Assembly: GCF_034258515.1 (NCBI RefSeq)
Contig: NZ_CP139438.1
Location: 1,302,001-1,366,000, forward strand
Reading direction: 5' to 3'
DNA length: 64,000 nt
From: Pseudarthrobacter oxydans
GTDB lineage: Bacteria; Actinomycetota; Actinomycetes; Actinomycetales; Micrococcaceae
The position numbers were made by a program, and so were the translations under genes. Within the stretch, counting starts at the first letter, position 1; each line of letters starts with the position of its first letter. Below the pieces are notes generated by a model, which ran no database searches, was not told where the DNA came from, and saw only the letters and a program-made list of their open reading frames with translations. This document shows, in pieces, positions 44,464 through 53,303 of this stretch.

Positions 44464-45423
44464 ATGACTTCCAGTTATCCCCGTGAATCCAACAGCGAGC
44501 CTGGCCTGCGGAGCTATGCCACCGGCAGGCAGTATGAGCTCCGCCGCGGCGATGCCCTGGCCGTGGTCACCGAACTTGCCGCCGGCCTGCGGTCTTTCAG
44601 CAGGGGAGGAACGCTCCTGACGGAAACCTACGGCGACGACCAGATCGCACCCGGCGCTGCCGGCATTACGTTGGCGCCGTGGGCCAACCGCGTGGAGGAC
44701 GGCAAGTGGTTCCTGAACGGGAAAAAGCAGCAGCTGGACATCACCGAGGTGGCCAGGAACAACGCCAGCCACGGGCTGCTCCGCAATTCCGCCTATGCCC
44801 TAGTGGACGAGTCAGAGCACTCGGTTACCTTGGAGGCCACCATCTTTCCGCAGCACGGGTACCCCTTCCTGGCGCGGCACCGCGTGCAGTACCAGCTCGG
44901 GGATGACCTGGGGCTGGTGGTCCGCCAGACCCTGCTCAACGATGCCAAGGAGCCGGCACCCTTCGTCCTGGGCGCCCACCCTTACCTGCGGCTGGGTGAC
45001 ACGCCCGTCGAGGACCTGGTGCTGACCGTTGCTGCCGACACGCGCCTGGTGGCTGACGAGCGCCTCATCCCGCGCAGCACGGCAGCCGTCCAGGGCGAGA
45101 CCGATTTCCGGGCCGGGCAGAACATCGCGGCGCTCGCCGTGGACGTCGCGCTGACAGGCCTGCACTTCGAAGCAGGGAAAGCCCGCCACACGCTCGCGGG
45201 GAAGGACGGCAGGAACGTGAGCCTCTGGCAGGACGAAGCCTGCCAATACGTCCACGTCTTCGTCAGCACCGAGTATCCCGGACGCAGCCGCGCGGTGGCC
45301 GTTGAACCCATGACCGGGCCGGCCAACGCCTTCAACTCCGGGGACGGCCTGCGCTGGCTGAACCCGGGTGAGTCCTTCACCATCGAATGGGGGATTGACT
45401 ACACTCCGGGCAGCGAAGGGTAG
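44464..45423 (+). CDS. galM: Aldose 1-epimerase (mutarotase)
   Basis: Interconverts alpha and beta anomers of galactose and other aldoses, feeding galactokinase. Length 319 residues. ITLAPWANRVEDGKWFLNGKK is the N-terminal family motif; NNASHGLLR and VLGAHPYLRLGD carry the catalytic and binding His residues, and VAVEPMTGPANAFNSGDG the Glu that acts as base. It is divergent from galTK, so all three may answer to the shared control region. Confidence 0.9.
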   Translation: MTSSYPRESNSEPGLRSYATGRQYELRRGDALAVVTELAAGLRSFSRGGTLLTETYGDDQIAPGAAGITLAPWANRVEDGKWFLNGKKQQLDITEVARNNASHGLLRNSAYALVDESEHSVTLEATIFPQHGYPFLARHRVQYQLGDDLGLVVRQTLLNDAKEPAPFVLGAHPYLRLGDTPVEDLVLTVAADTRLVADERLIPRSTAAVQGETDFRAGQNIAALAVDVALTGLHFEAGKARHTLAGKDGRNVSLWQDEACQYVHVFVSTEYPGRSRAVAVEPMTGPANAFNSGDGLRWLNPGESFTIEWGIDYTPGSEG

Positions 45424-45462
45424 CGGTTTCCGAATAAGCCCCGGCTGGGGAAGTATTATGCT

Positions 45463-46797
45463 ATGACGCCAGCAGAGGATGCCGTTACCTCCCCCAGCCC
45501 TTCCCCAAGCCAGCAACTGCCTGCATTGAACCAGCCCCTGCGGGTCCTTGCGGACCGTGAACTGGACCGCGACATACCCTACGGCGTGCGGATCGCGGCG
45601 TCCTGGGCCTGGCGCCTGGGACTGATCCTCCTGGTGGGAGGTGCGCTGGTCTGGCTGCTGAGCAGGATCAGCTTCCTTATCATTCCGGTCATGGTGGCTG
45701 CCTTGCTCGCCGGGCTCCTGAGCCCGGTGGTGCGATGGCTCAAGAAAAACAGGCTGCCGTCCGGGCTGGCTGTGGCCGTCACCGTGCTGGGCTTCATCGG
45801 CCTGATCGCAGGATCCCTGGCGCTGGTGGGCAGGCAACTGGTCGCCGGTTTCGGGGAGCTCTGGTCCGAGGCGCTCGCCGGGGTCAAGCAGATCCAGGAC
45901 TGGCTGGCTGACGGGCCGCTCCATGTCACGGCAGACCAGATGGACCAGTACCTGAGGGAAGCCACCACCGCCCTGCAAAACAACACCAGCAGCATTGTCA
46001 GCGGGGCCCTGTCCTTCGGCAGCACGGCGGGGCACTTTGCTGCCGGTCTCATCCTTGCTCTGTTCATCCTGATTTTCTTCCTCTTGGAGGGGGACCGGAT
46101 CTGGGCGTTCCTGGTCCGTTTGCTCCCCAGGAAGGCCAGGGCAGCAACGTTCGGTGCCGGGCGCAAGGGTTGGGCATCAATGGTCAGCTACGCCCGCATC
46201 CAGATGTTTGTGGCCTTCGTTGACGCGGTAGGGATCGGAGTGGGCGCCGCCATTATCGGCGTCCCCCTGGCGCTTCCCCTGAGCGTGCTCGTTTTCATCG
46301 GTTCGTTCATCCCGATCGTCGGCGCCCTCGTGACCGGCGCCATCGCGGTCCTGCTGGCACTGGTGGCCAACGGCCCCATCAACGCCCTGATCATGCTCGG
46401 CATCGTCCTGCTCGTCCAGCAGTTGGAAAGCCACATCCTCCAGCCGCTCGTCATGGGCAAGGCCGTGGCCCTGCATCCGGTGGCAGTGATCCTGTCGGTG
46501 GCAGCGGGATCCTACCTTGCCGGCATTCCGGGCGCGCTCTTTTCGGTGCCCATCCTCGCCGTCGCAAACACTGCCATTCGCTACATCGCCGCCAGAACGT
46601 GGGAACATGAACAAGTGCCGGCATTCACCGGAGAGCCTTTGACGGCGGGCGCCGGAGTGGACAACACCATCCGGGACGTCCAGCCGCCGGCAGTACTCAG
46701 CCGCGGCAAGGGCGCCGCCGCCGGCACGAAAGCAGAACAACCTGATGCCCCTCCCGCTGCGGAACGGGGCGCCGGGGCCGAACCCAAAGGAGAATAG
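45463..46797 (+). CDS. AI-2E family transporter
   Basis: Membrane protein (444 residues) of the AI-2E/PerM exporter family with about seven to eight hydrophobic segments. LLSPVVRWLKKNRLPSGLAV near residue 85 and QQLESHILQPLVMGKAVALHP near residue 325 are signature stretches. Substrate unknown; some family members are sodium/proton antiporters. The last 70 residues are hydrophilic. AAGTAT lies six bases before the ATG and may be a -10 box. Only 3 bases separate it from ilvA. Confidence 0.9.
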   Translation: MTPAEDAVTSPSPSPSQQLPALNQPLRVLADRELDRDIPYGVRIAASWAWRLGLILLVGGALVWLLSRISFLIIPVMVAALLAGLLSPVVRWLKKNRLPSGLAVAVTVLGFIGLIAGSLALVGRQLVAGFGELWSEALAGVKQIQDWLADGPLHVTADQMDQYLREATTALQNNTSSIVSGALSFGSTAGHFAAGLILALFILIFFLLEGDRIWAFLVRLLPRKARAATFGAGRKGWASMVSYARIQMFVAFVDAVGIGVGAAIIGVPLALPLSVLVFIGSFIPIVGALVTGAIAVLLALVANGPINALIMLGIVLLVQQLESHILQPLVMGKAVALHPVAVILSVAAGSYLAGIPGALFSVPILAVANTAIRYIAARTWEHEQVPAFTGEPLTAGAGVDNTIRDVQPPAVLSRGKGAAAGTKAEQPDAPPAAERGAGAEPKGE

Positions 46798-46800
46798 TCC

Positions 46801-48039
46801 GTGAACATCCTCGAAACCCTTCCCGTCACGCTGGACGATGTCCTGGAGGCGCAGAAGCTGCTCGACGGGATTATTGCGCGGACGCCGGTGGAATCATCCC
46901 GCGCCCTTGGAACCATGGTGGGCGGGGATGTCTTCTTCAAGTGCGAAAACCTCCAGCGGGCCGGATCGTTCAAGGTCCGCGGCGCGTACGTGCGCATGGC
47001 GCGGCTTTCCCCCGAGGAAAAGAAGCGCGGAGTGGTGGCTGCTTCTGCCGGCAACCATGCCCAAGGCGTGGCCGTTGCCGCCAAGAGCCTGGGAATCAAA
47101 GCCCGCATCTACATGCCGCTGGGCGTGGCGCTGCCTAAGCTGGCGGCCACCCGCAGCCATGGTGCCGAGGTGATCCTCCACGGCCACAACGTTGACGAGG
47201 CGCTCGCCGAGGCCCAGCGCTACAGCAACGAGACGGGAACCGTTTTTGTCCACCCCTTCGACAACGTGGACGTGGTGGCGGGCCAGGGCACGCTGGGCCT
47301 GGAAATCCTCGAGCAGGTTCCCAAAGTGGACACCATCCTCATGGGCGTCGGCGGCGGAGGGCTCCTGGCCGGGGTCGCCGTCGCTGTCAAAGCCAGGGCC
47401 AAGGAACTCGGGCGGAACATCCGCATCATCGGGGTCCAGGCCGAAAATGCCGCCGCCTATCCTCCCTCCCTCGCCGCGGATGCCCTGGTGCCCCTGAAGA
47501 AGGTCTCCACCATGGCTGACGGCATCGCCGTCGGCCGGCCCGGGCAGCTCCCCTTCAGCATCATCCGTGAGCTCGTCGATGACGTGGTGACGGTCAGTGA
47601 AGACTCGCTGGCCCGCGCACTGATCTTCCTGCTGGAGCGCGCCAAGATGGTGGTGGAGCCCGCGGGTGCAGTTGGCGTGGCAGCGCTGATGGACGGCAAG
47701 ATCGAGAACCCGGGAACCACGGTAGCGGTCCTGTCCGGCGGCAACATCGACCCCATGCTCATGCTCAAGGTCATCCAGCGGGGCCTCTCCGCGGCTGGGC
47801 GCTACATGACGGTCCGCATGATGCTCGATGACCGGCCCGGTTCGCTGGCCACCATCGCCAGGATCATCGCCGAGAACGATGCCAACGTCACCGGCCTGGA
47901 CCACACCCGCGTGGGTGGCGCCATCAGCATGGGGGACGTGTCCATCACGGTGAACCTTGAAACCAAGGGCCACGAGCACGGGGAACAGGTGCTCAGCGCC
48001 CTGCGTGCCGAGGGCTTCCAGCCCATCGTGGTGCACTAG
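46801..48039 (+). CDS. ilvA: Threonine ammonia-lyase
   Basis: PLP enzyme (412 residues) turning threonine into 2-oxobutanoate and ammonia, the first step towards isoleucine. ENLQRAGSFKVRGAY contains the PLP Lys, SAGNHAQGVA the PLP ring motif, and VGGGGLLAG the phosphate loop. A single ACT-like domain from residue about 335 (RPGSLATIARIIAENDANV) follows, as in the short, less feedback-sensitive form. GTG 46801 has AAAGGAG upstream, inside the preceding gene. Confidence 0.94.
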   Translation: MNILETLPVTLDDVLEAQKLLDGIIARTPVESSRALGTMVGGDVFFKCENLQRAGSFKVRGAYVRMARLSPEEKKRGVVAASAGNHAQGVAVAAKSLGIKARIYMPLGVALPKLAATRSHGAEVILHGHNVDEALAEAQRYSNETGTVFVHPFDNVDVVAGQGTLGLEILEQVPKVDTILMGVGGGGLLAGVAVAVKARAKELGRNIRIIGVQAENAAAYPPSLAADALVPLKKVSTMADGIAVGRPGQLPFSIIRELVDDVVTVSEDSLARALIFLLERAKMVVEPAGAVGVAALMDGKIENPGTTVAVLSGGNIDPMLMLKVIQRGLSAAGRYMTVRMMLDDRPGSLATIARIIAENDANVTGLDHTRVGGAISMGDVSITVNLETKGHEHGEQVLSALRAEGFQPIVVH

Positions 48040-48047
48040 GACGCCCC

Positions 48048-48668
48048 ATGGCCGGACTGGCGGGAAACGGGAGCCTCGGGCAGCGGCGGACAGTCGCCGC
48101 CCGGGCCAAGGGCGGGCTGCTCGTGCTGGGCAGCTTCGTGGTGTTCCTCTTCGTCATCGAACTGTTCAACATGGTGATGCTGCGCTCGCTCAACGCGACG
48201 TTCGGACTCCGGCCCAGGACCGCCGACGGGCTGCTGGACATCTTCACTTTCCCGCTCCTGCACGCCAACCTGAACCATCTCCTGTCAAACAGCCTGCCCC
48301 TGGTCATCTTTGGCTTCCTGGTGTTCCTTTCGGGGCTCCGGGTATTCCTGACTGCCCTGGCCTTCAGCTGGCTGGGATCCGGCCTCACCGTGTGGCTGAT
48401 TGGCGACGGCGGCATCACAGTGGGAGCGTCAGGCCTGGTGTTCGGCCTGTTTGCCTTTCTCCTGGTCCGGGGATTCATTAACCGCAGCTGGCGGCAGATC
48501 CTCCTGGCCGTGGTCCTCTTCATGGGGTACGGGAGCATACTGCTGGGGGTCCTGCCCATCGTGGCAGGCTACATCTCATGGCAGGCGCACCTCGGCGGGG
48601 CGGCCGGGGGAGTGGTGGCCGCCCTCCTGCTTCGCCGCCGCAGCCAGGCCATGGGTCCGGCGATCTAG
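48048..48668 (+). CDS. Rhomboid family intramembrane serine protease
   Basis: Six-segment rhomboid protease of 206 residues that would cut membrane proteins within the bilayer. Catalytic Ser is in GASGLVFGLFAF, catalytic His in SWQAHLGGAAGG, and the oxyanion-side HANLNHLLSN precedes them. All key residues are present, so it should be active. It follows ilvA by 8 bases; substrates are unknown. Confidence 0.92.
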   Translation: MAGLAGNGSLGQRRTVAARAKGGLLVLGSFVVFLFVIELFNMVMLRSLNATFGLRPRTADGLLDIFTFPLLHANLNHLLSNSLPLVIFGFLVFLSGLRVFLTALAFSWLGSGLTVWLIGDGGITVGASGLVFGLFAFLLVRGFINRSWRQILLAVVLFMGYGSILLGVLPIVAGYISWQAHLGGAAGGVVAALLLRRRSQAMGPAI

Positions 48669-48683
48669 GTTCCTGCCGCTTAA

Positions 48684-48727
48684 CTGGAAACGCCGGCCGC
48701 CCCTTTCGGGACGGCCGGCGTTTCCAG
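48684..48727. terminator. Bidirectional terminator between rhomboid gene and greA
   Basis: A perfect 16-base outer stem (48684-48699 with 48712-48727) containing GGAAACGCCGGCCG, with three further inner pairs across one mismatch. The arms give AAA/TTT tracts for both convergent genes. Confidence 0.83.
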
Positions 48728-48738
48728 GATATGGACGG

Positions 48739-49233
48739 CTATGCAGCGTAAGGCTTGGCGGAGAGGATCTCCACCTTGATGTCCTTGCCGTTGGGAGCCG
48801 TGTAGCTCAGGGTTTCGCCTTCCTTGTGTCCAAGAATGGCTGCCCCCAGGGGTGACTTCTCGCTGAATACGTCAAGATCGGAATCACCGGCGATTTCGCG
48901 GGAACCGAGCAGGAAAGTCTCTTCGTCGCCAGCGATCCTGGCAACGACGATCATGCCGGGCTCCACGATCCCGTCGTCCGCGGGAGCCGCGCCGACGTGG
49001 GCGTCACGGAGCAGCGCGGTCAGCTGGCGGATGCGGGCCTCGATCTTGCCCTGCTCCTCCTTGGCTGCGTGGTAGCCGCCGTTCTCCTTGAGGTCACCCT
49101 CCTGCCGGGCTGCTTCAATCTTCTGGACGATCTCTGCCCGGCCAGCGCCGGAAAGGTGGTCCAGCTCTGCCTTCAGGCGGTCAAAAGCTTCCTGGGTGAG
49201 CCAGGCTGCAGCTGCGCTGTTGGTGGTAGACAC
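48739..49233 (-). CDS. greA: Transcription elongation factor GreA
   Basis: Rescues backtracked RNA polymerase by stimulating RNA cleavage. 164 residues: an N-terminal coiled coil (LTQEAFDRLKAELDHL; ARQEGDLKENGGYHAAKEEQ with the tip acidic residues) and a C-terminal FKBP-like domain ending VEILSAKP. The frame is open to 49263, but the GTG at 49233 has GAGGAG six bases upstream and fits the family. Confidence 0.95.
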   Translation of the reverse strand: MSTTNSAAAAWLTQEAFDRLKAELDHLSGAGRAEIVQKIEAARQEGDLKENGGYHAAKEEQGKIEARIRQLTALLRDAHVGAAPADDGIVEPGMIVVARIAGDEETFLLGSREIAGDSDLDVFSEKSPLGAAILGHKEGETLSYTAPNGKDIKVEILSAKPYAA

Positions 49234-49328
49234 GGACTTCTCCTCTTGTGGTCCTACATGCAAAAGACCCCGCCACGGTGGCCACTTGTGGAACAGTAAC
49301 CAGCTCAGCGGGGTAAAGGTATGCCTTC

Positions 49329-49358
49329 ATTGTAGTCAATCCCTTGGAGTTAACCCAA
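49329..49358 (-). promoter_or_regulatory. Promoter candidate of greA
   Basis: On the minus strand TTGGGT (49353-49358), 18 bases, then TACAAT (49329-49334). The transcript would have a leader of nearly 90 bases before greA. Confidence 0.45.
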
Positions 49359-49425
49359 CAACGAAGCGGCGCACGTCACATGCTCCGGCCACTTTTTCAG
49401 GCGCCGGCCCCAGGCAACACCGGAC

Positions 49426-49878
49426 TTATGTGTCAGCGGCCCAGCAGCTGTCCACCACCCCGGAGACGGACAGTGACTCCGTGCGTACGGGCACCCTCTG
49501 CGCAACTGTGCGGCCGCCGTCGGCTGTTCCGTCGGCCTGTGCGGGCGGAATGTCCACAACCTTCCACCCCACCACCGCGAACTTGGAGTCCAGTGCCTTG
49601 ACGGCGCACTTGACGGCGGTTCCGGGCTCGCGCGTCACCTGGAAGTCAACTTCCGCAAGCGTGGCGTCCGTGGTGCTGTAGCCAATGTCCTTGAACGAAA
49701 CGTCGGACAGCGACTGGGAGGTGGAAACCCAGGCGAGGAACCCGATTCCCGCGGCCAGCGCCGCACCGCCGATGGCGCGCCTGGCTCCTGGCTGCAGCCT
49801 GCGCTTTTTAGCACCATAGCGATTGGCTAGGCTAGTGTTTGCGGGCGCGGATTGGGCCGGCTGGTCCGGGGAAGTCAC
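49426..49878 (-). CDS. DUF4307 domain-containing membrane protein
   Basis: Small actinobacterial membrane protein, 150 residues, recognised as DUF4307 by its size, one N-terminal membrane segment (residues about 35-52) and the extracellular part with AVKCAVKALDSKFAVVGWKVVDIP. Two Cys residues (in VKCAV and DSCWAAD) could form a disulfide outside the cell. Function unknown. The GTG at 49878 lies six bases after a TAAACT box, suggesting leaderless expression. The divergent neighbour is mca, a frequent pairing in actinobacteria. Confidence 0.82.
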   Translation of the reverse strand: MTSPDQPAQSAPANTSLANRYGAKKRRLQPGARRAIGGAALAAGIGFLAWVSTSQSLSDVSFKDIGYSTTDATLAEVDFQVTREPGTAVKCAVKALDSKFAVVGWKVVDIPPAQADGTADGGRTVAQRVPVRTESLSVSGVVDSCWAADT

Positions 49879-49884
49879 CAGACC

Positions 49885-49890
49885 AGTTTA
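49885..49890 (-). promoter_or_regulatory. Candidate -10 box, leaderless DUF4307 gene
   Basis: TAAACT on the minus strand, six bases before the GTG start codon at 49878. Confidence 0.5.
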
Positions 49891-50001
49891 GTGCCCTTTC
49901 CGGCGGAAGCTTGTTGGTCCCAGCCCGGGCCAGCGTCCGCCCGCCCAAGTGATCCGTCAAGCGCCCACAGGCCGCAGAAAAGAATAAGGAGCCGTCCCTC
50001 G

Positions 50002-50907
50002 ATGACAGCGTCCAGCACCTCCCCGGCGCCGCTACGGCTGCTCGCGGTCCACGCCCATCCGGACGATGAGTCCAGCAAGGGCGCTGCGACGATGGCCAAA
50101 TACGCCGCGTCCGGCGTGGACGTCCTGGTGGCCACGTGCACCGACGGGTCCCGGGGAGACATCCAGAACCCGGCAGTTGAGGGGGAGCCGCATCCCAAGC
50201 GGGACATGGCCGGCGCCAGGCGCCTGGAAATGGAACGGGCAGCGGCCATCCTGGGCATCAGGCAGCGGTGGCTGGGCTTCGTGGACTCGGGCCTGCCCGA
50301 GGGCGACCCCCTTCCGCCGCTTCCCGCCGGATCCTTCGCCACCCTGCCCCTGCACCAAGCGGCTGCGCCCCTGGTGCGGCTGGTCCGGTCCTTCAAGCCG
50401 CATGTCATCCTCAGCTACGACGAAAACGGCGGATACCCCCATCCGGACCACATCATGGCCCACCGGGTGGCAGTGGAAGCCTTCGAGTCCGCCGGTGACG
50501 GTTCGCGCTATCCGGACGCCGGCGAGCCCTGGGAACCCAGCAAGCTCTACTACGACAGGGCATTCAGTCCGGAGCGTTTCCGGGCACTGCATTTTGCCCT
50601 GGAGGAGGCAGGCCTCCAGTCTCCGTACGCCGAGCGGCTGGCAGCGTGGCTCGAAGCGGACGCGGAGGGCCATACCCCGCCTCCCGCCACCCACCCCACC
50701 ACTACCCAGGTGGACTGCGGGGACTTCTTCGAAGTACGCGACGACGCGCTCCGGGCCCACAGGACCCAGGTGGACCCATTGGGGTTCTTTTTCGCCGTCT
50801 CGCCCGAGATGCAGCGCCGGGCCTGGCCGTGGGAGGACTACTCCCTGATTCACTCCAGGGTTCCCTCGGAGCTCCCCGAGCGGGATCTGTTCGCGGGGCT
50901 AAGATAG
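50002..50907 (+). CDS. mca: Mycothiol S-conjugate amidase
   Basis: Zinc amidase (301 residues) that splits mycothiol conjugates of toxins so that the mercapturic acid can be exported; mycothiol is the actinobacterial thiol buffer. LLAVHAHPDDESSKGAATMAKYA, with His and Asp zinc ligands, and GGYPHPDHIMAH are the family motifs. MshB, the related deacetylase, is excluded by the Mca-like C-terminus (FEVRDDALRAHRTQVDPLG). The ATG at 50002 has AAGGAG upstream; the open frame before it is not coding. Confidence 0.92.
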   Translation: MTASSTSPAPLRLLAVHAHPDDESSKGAATMAKYAASGVDVLVATCTDGSRGDIQNPAVEGEPHPKRDMAGARRLEMERAAAILGIRQRWLGFVDSGLPEGDPLPPLPAGSFATLPLHQAAAPLVRLVRSFKPHVILSYDENGGYPHPDHIMAHRVAVEAFESAGDGSRYPDAGEPWEPSKLYYDRAFSPERFRALHFALEEAGLQSPYAERLAAWLEADAEGHTPPPATHPTTTQVDCGDFFEVRDDALRAHRTQVDPLGFFFAVSPEMQRRAWPWEDYSLIHSRVPSELPERDLFAGLR

Positions 50908-51005
50908 AAGCAGCCGGCAATTTCTATGTCGCGTAGAAGATAGGGTCCGGCGCCTCGCCGTCCCGCCGCGGCTTCTGCCACCCGCACCACAGAAGGTATA
51001 CAACC

Positions 51006-51350
51006 GTGCATCACCTGCTCCTCAGCCTGGCCACCACCCCCACGCCCCTGCCCACGCCCACGCTGCGTGAGGGGATTTCCGAGGACCAGGTGACGCCCGG
51101 CCTGCTGGGCTTCATCATGACGGCGTTCTTCGTGGTTGCCACCGCACTGCTGATCGTGGACATGGTCCGGCGCATCCGGCGCGTGCGGTACCGGGCACAG
51201 GTGGAAGAGGACCGCATTGCTGCCGCAGCCGCGGCGGACGTGGAGGCGGCGGACGCCGCCCAGGATGCGTCCGGCGGGCAGGTGCCCGGCACCGTGCAGG
51301 GAACGGCCGACGGCGGGACAGGGCCCGTGCAGGGAGACCAGCGGCACTGA
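51006..51350 (+). CDS. Small single-span membrane protein
   Basis: Unknown 114-residue protein. A short Pro/Thr-rich N-terminus, one membrane segment (LLGFIMTAFFVVATALLIVDM, about residues 33-53), a basic stop-transfer stretch RRIRRVRYRAQ and an acidic, Ala-rich tail. The GTG at 51006 has AGAAGG nine bases upstream. It follows mca, as is common in actinobacteria, but has no assigned function. Confidence 0.72.
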   Translation: MHHLLLSLATTPTPLPTPTLREGISEDQVTPGLLGFIMTAFFVVATALLIVDMVRRIRRVRYRAQVEEDRIAAAAAADVEAADAAQDASGGQVPGTVQGTADGGTGPVQGDQRH

Positions 51351-51408
51351 CCATCCGCACCGGCTTCCCATGGAGTGCGGAGCCTTTCGCCCGCGGTGTT
51401 CGGCCGCG

Positions 51409-52152
51409 CTAGCTGAGGACCGCCATGGCTATGGCCGTGAAGTGTGCCGCGAAGGCCACCACGGTCAGGGCGTGGAACAGCTCGTGGAAGCCGAAGTGGT
51501 GGTAGCTGATGTTCGGTTTTTTCAGCGCATAGAACACGGCTCCGGTGATGTACAGGATGCCGCCCACGCAGATGAGGACAGCCGATGGAATGCTGGCCTG
51601 GAAAAATTGCGGCAGGTAAACGAGGGCGCCGCAGCCCAGGGCTATGTAGATGGGTACGTAGAGCCAGCGCGGGGCATCCGTCCACAGAAGCCGGAACAGC
51701 ACCCCGAGGATGGCCCCGGACCAGATGACCCACAGCAGGAGGACCGCCTGGGGGCGCTCCAGCAGGGTCCAGGCCAGGGGCGTGTAGCTGCCGGCAATCA
51801 CCAGCATGATGTTCGTATGGTCCAGCCGCTTGAGGACGATCTTAACCCTTGGCGACCAGTTGCCCCGGTGGTACACCGCGCTGACTCCGAACAGCAGGAC
51901 GCCCGTTGCCGCGTAGACGGCGGACGTAATTTTGCGGTCCGTCGTGGGGGCAAGAACCACCAGCACGATTCCTGCCGCCAGTGCGAGCGGCGCCGTAACG
52001 GTATGGATCCAGCCCCGCCATTTCGGCTTGATCATCAGGAGTTCGGCCAGCCGGACGGCGGCGTCGTCCACAGCGTTTGTTTCGTGGCCTGATTCCGCCC
52101 TGCTGTCCTTGCGCTGCGGCGTCCGCGGGGCGTCCGGGGTGTCGCTGTTCAT
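51409..52152 (-). CDS. trhA: Hemolysin III / PAQR family membrane protein
   Basis: Seven-segment membrane protein (247 residues) of the TrhA/hemolysin III (PAQR) family, thought to act in membrane energetics or lipid metabolism. Conserved metal-site residues lie in GVSAVYHRGNW, LKRLDHTNIMLVIAGSYTP and HHFGFHELFHALTV. The frame extends to 52827 antisense to uppS, but the ATG at 52152, six bases after TATTCT, is the start. Confidence 0.9.
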   Translation of the reverse strand: MNSDTPDAPRTPQRKDSRAESGHETNAVDDAAVRLAELLMIKPKWRGWIHTVTAPLALAAGIVLVVLAPTTDRKITSAVYAATGVLLFGVSAVYHRGNWSPRVKIVLKRLDHTNIMLVIAGSYTPLAWTLLERPQAVLLLWVIWSGAILGVLFRLLWTDAPRWLYVPIYIALGCGALVYLPQFFQASIPSAVLICVGGILYITGAVFYALKKPNISYHHFGFHELFHALTVVAFAAHFTAIAMAVLS

Positions 52153-52158
52153 GCTCCC

Positions 52159-52164
52159 AGAATA
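52159..52164 (-). promoter_or_regulatory. Candidate -10 box, leaderless trhA
   Basis: TATTCT on the minus strand, six bases before the ATG at 52152. Confidence 0.5.
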
Positions 52165-52256
52165 ACCTACGCCGCAGTAAGTTACTGATGAGTAGCTATG
52201 TGCGGAACGGCCTTCCGGAGCACGTCTGCAGGTCCTGGCCGCTCCGGACGGTAGCC

Positions 52257-52262
52257 TAGGAT
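52257..52262 (+). promoter_or_regulatory. Candidate -10 box of uppS
   Basis: TAGGAT would give a transcript starting near 52269, about 20 bases before the GTG start, leaving room for the ribosome site AAGGAAG (52280-52286). Confidence 0.4.
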
Positions 52263-52290
52263 GTGCAAGTACGTACAGCAAGGAAGTCAG

Positions 52291-53064
52291 GTGAGTGAGC
52301 GCGTGGAGTTGCCCGGGTTCCTCTACGGCTTCTACGAGCGCAGGCTGCTCAAGGACCTTCCGCGTGACCGGATACCCCGGCACATCGGCGTGATGGTGGA
52401 CGGGAACCGCCGGTGGGCGAAGCAGTTCAATGCCCCCACCAGCCAGGGCCACCAGGCGGGCGCAGACAAGATCCACGAGTTCCTTGGCTGGTGCCAGGAA
52501 CTCGGGGTCAAAGTGGTCACCCTGTACATGCTGTCCACCGACAATATGAACAGGTCCAGCGAGGAACTGGACCTGCTGATGGGCATCATCGCCAACACCC
52601 TGGACCGCCTGGACGAGGACGCCAACATCTCGGTCCATGCGATGGGAGCCCCGGAGCTCCTGCCCGATTACCTGGCAGAACGGCTCAACAAGCTGACGGC
52701 GCGGACTCCCGTCAGGGAGAAGATCCATGTCAACGTGGCCGTGGGATACGGCGGCCGGCGGGAGATCGTCGACGCGGTGCGGGAACTCCTCCACGATGCC
52801 GTGGCGAGGGGAGCGGACATCTCCCAACTGGCCGACGACCTCTGCGTGGACGACATTTCCCGGTTCCTGTACACCCGCGGCCAGCCGGACCCGGACCTGG
52901 TGATCCGCACATCGGGGGAGCAGCGGCTCTCAGGCTTCCTGATGTGGCAGAGCGCCTACAGCGAGTTCTACTTCTGCGAGGCCCTGTGGCCCGCATTCCG
53001 CAAGGTGGACTTCCTGCGGGCCCTGCGCGACTACGCTGGCCGGCAGCGCCGCTTCGGCTCCTGA
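52291..53064 (+). CDS. uppS: Isoprenyl (polyprenyl) diphosphate synthase, cis type
   Basis: Cis-prenyltransferase (257 residues) that builds the isoprenoid carrier lipid for cell-wall synthesis. VMVDGNRRWAKQ holds the catalytic Asp37; YMLSTDNMNRSSEE, VAVGYGGRREIVDAV and DLVIRTSGEQRLSGFLMWQ are the other family motifs, the last including the allyl-diphosphate site. The GTG at 52291 is preceded by AAGGAAG and yields the conserved SERVELPGFLYGFYERRL; ATG 52261 is an alternative. Chain length (short farnesyl or long decaprenyl) cannot be told. Confidence 0.93.
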   Translation: MSERVELPGFLYGFYERRLLKDLPRDRIPRHIGVMVDGNRRWAKQFNAPTSQGHQAGADKIHEFLGWCQELGVKVVTLYMLSTDNMNRSSEELDLLMGIIANTLDRLDEDANISVHAMGAPELLPDYLAERLNKLTARTPVREKIHVNVAVGYGGRREIVDAVRELLHDAVARGADISQLADDLCVDDISRFLYTRGQPDPDLVIRTSGEQRLSGFLMWQSAYSEFYFCEALWPAFRKVDFLRALRDYAGRQRRFGS

Positions 53065-53303
53065 CACATCCGGTTAATCACGAATTCATAGTCCCGCAAC
53101 AGGAATCGCCGCGTAATGGTTGCGGAAATTAGTTGGCGTGGATTTACGTTATATCCATCAGCAGGCAAAACCGCCGGCTGATCGGGGAGGCCAGTACATG
53201 GAGCGAAACATCGCACCGGTTGTATGGGAGGCCGGACCCGGCCTCGTGGCCGAGCCGCCTCACCAATAACAATTCCGGGCTGGTGCCCGGGGCTGGAGTC
53301 GAT

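Noticed and set aside
52153..52827. Minus-strand extension of the hemolysin III family frame across uppS
   Set aside because: The conserved family part begins at ATG 52152, directly after a TATTCT box; the extension is antisense to uppS and has no motif.
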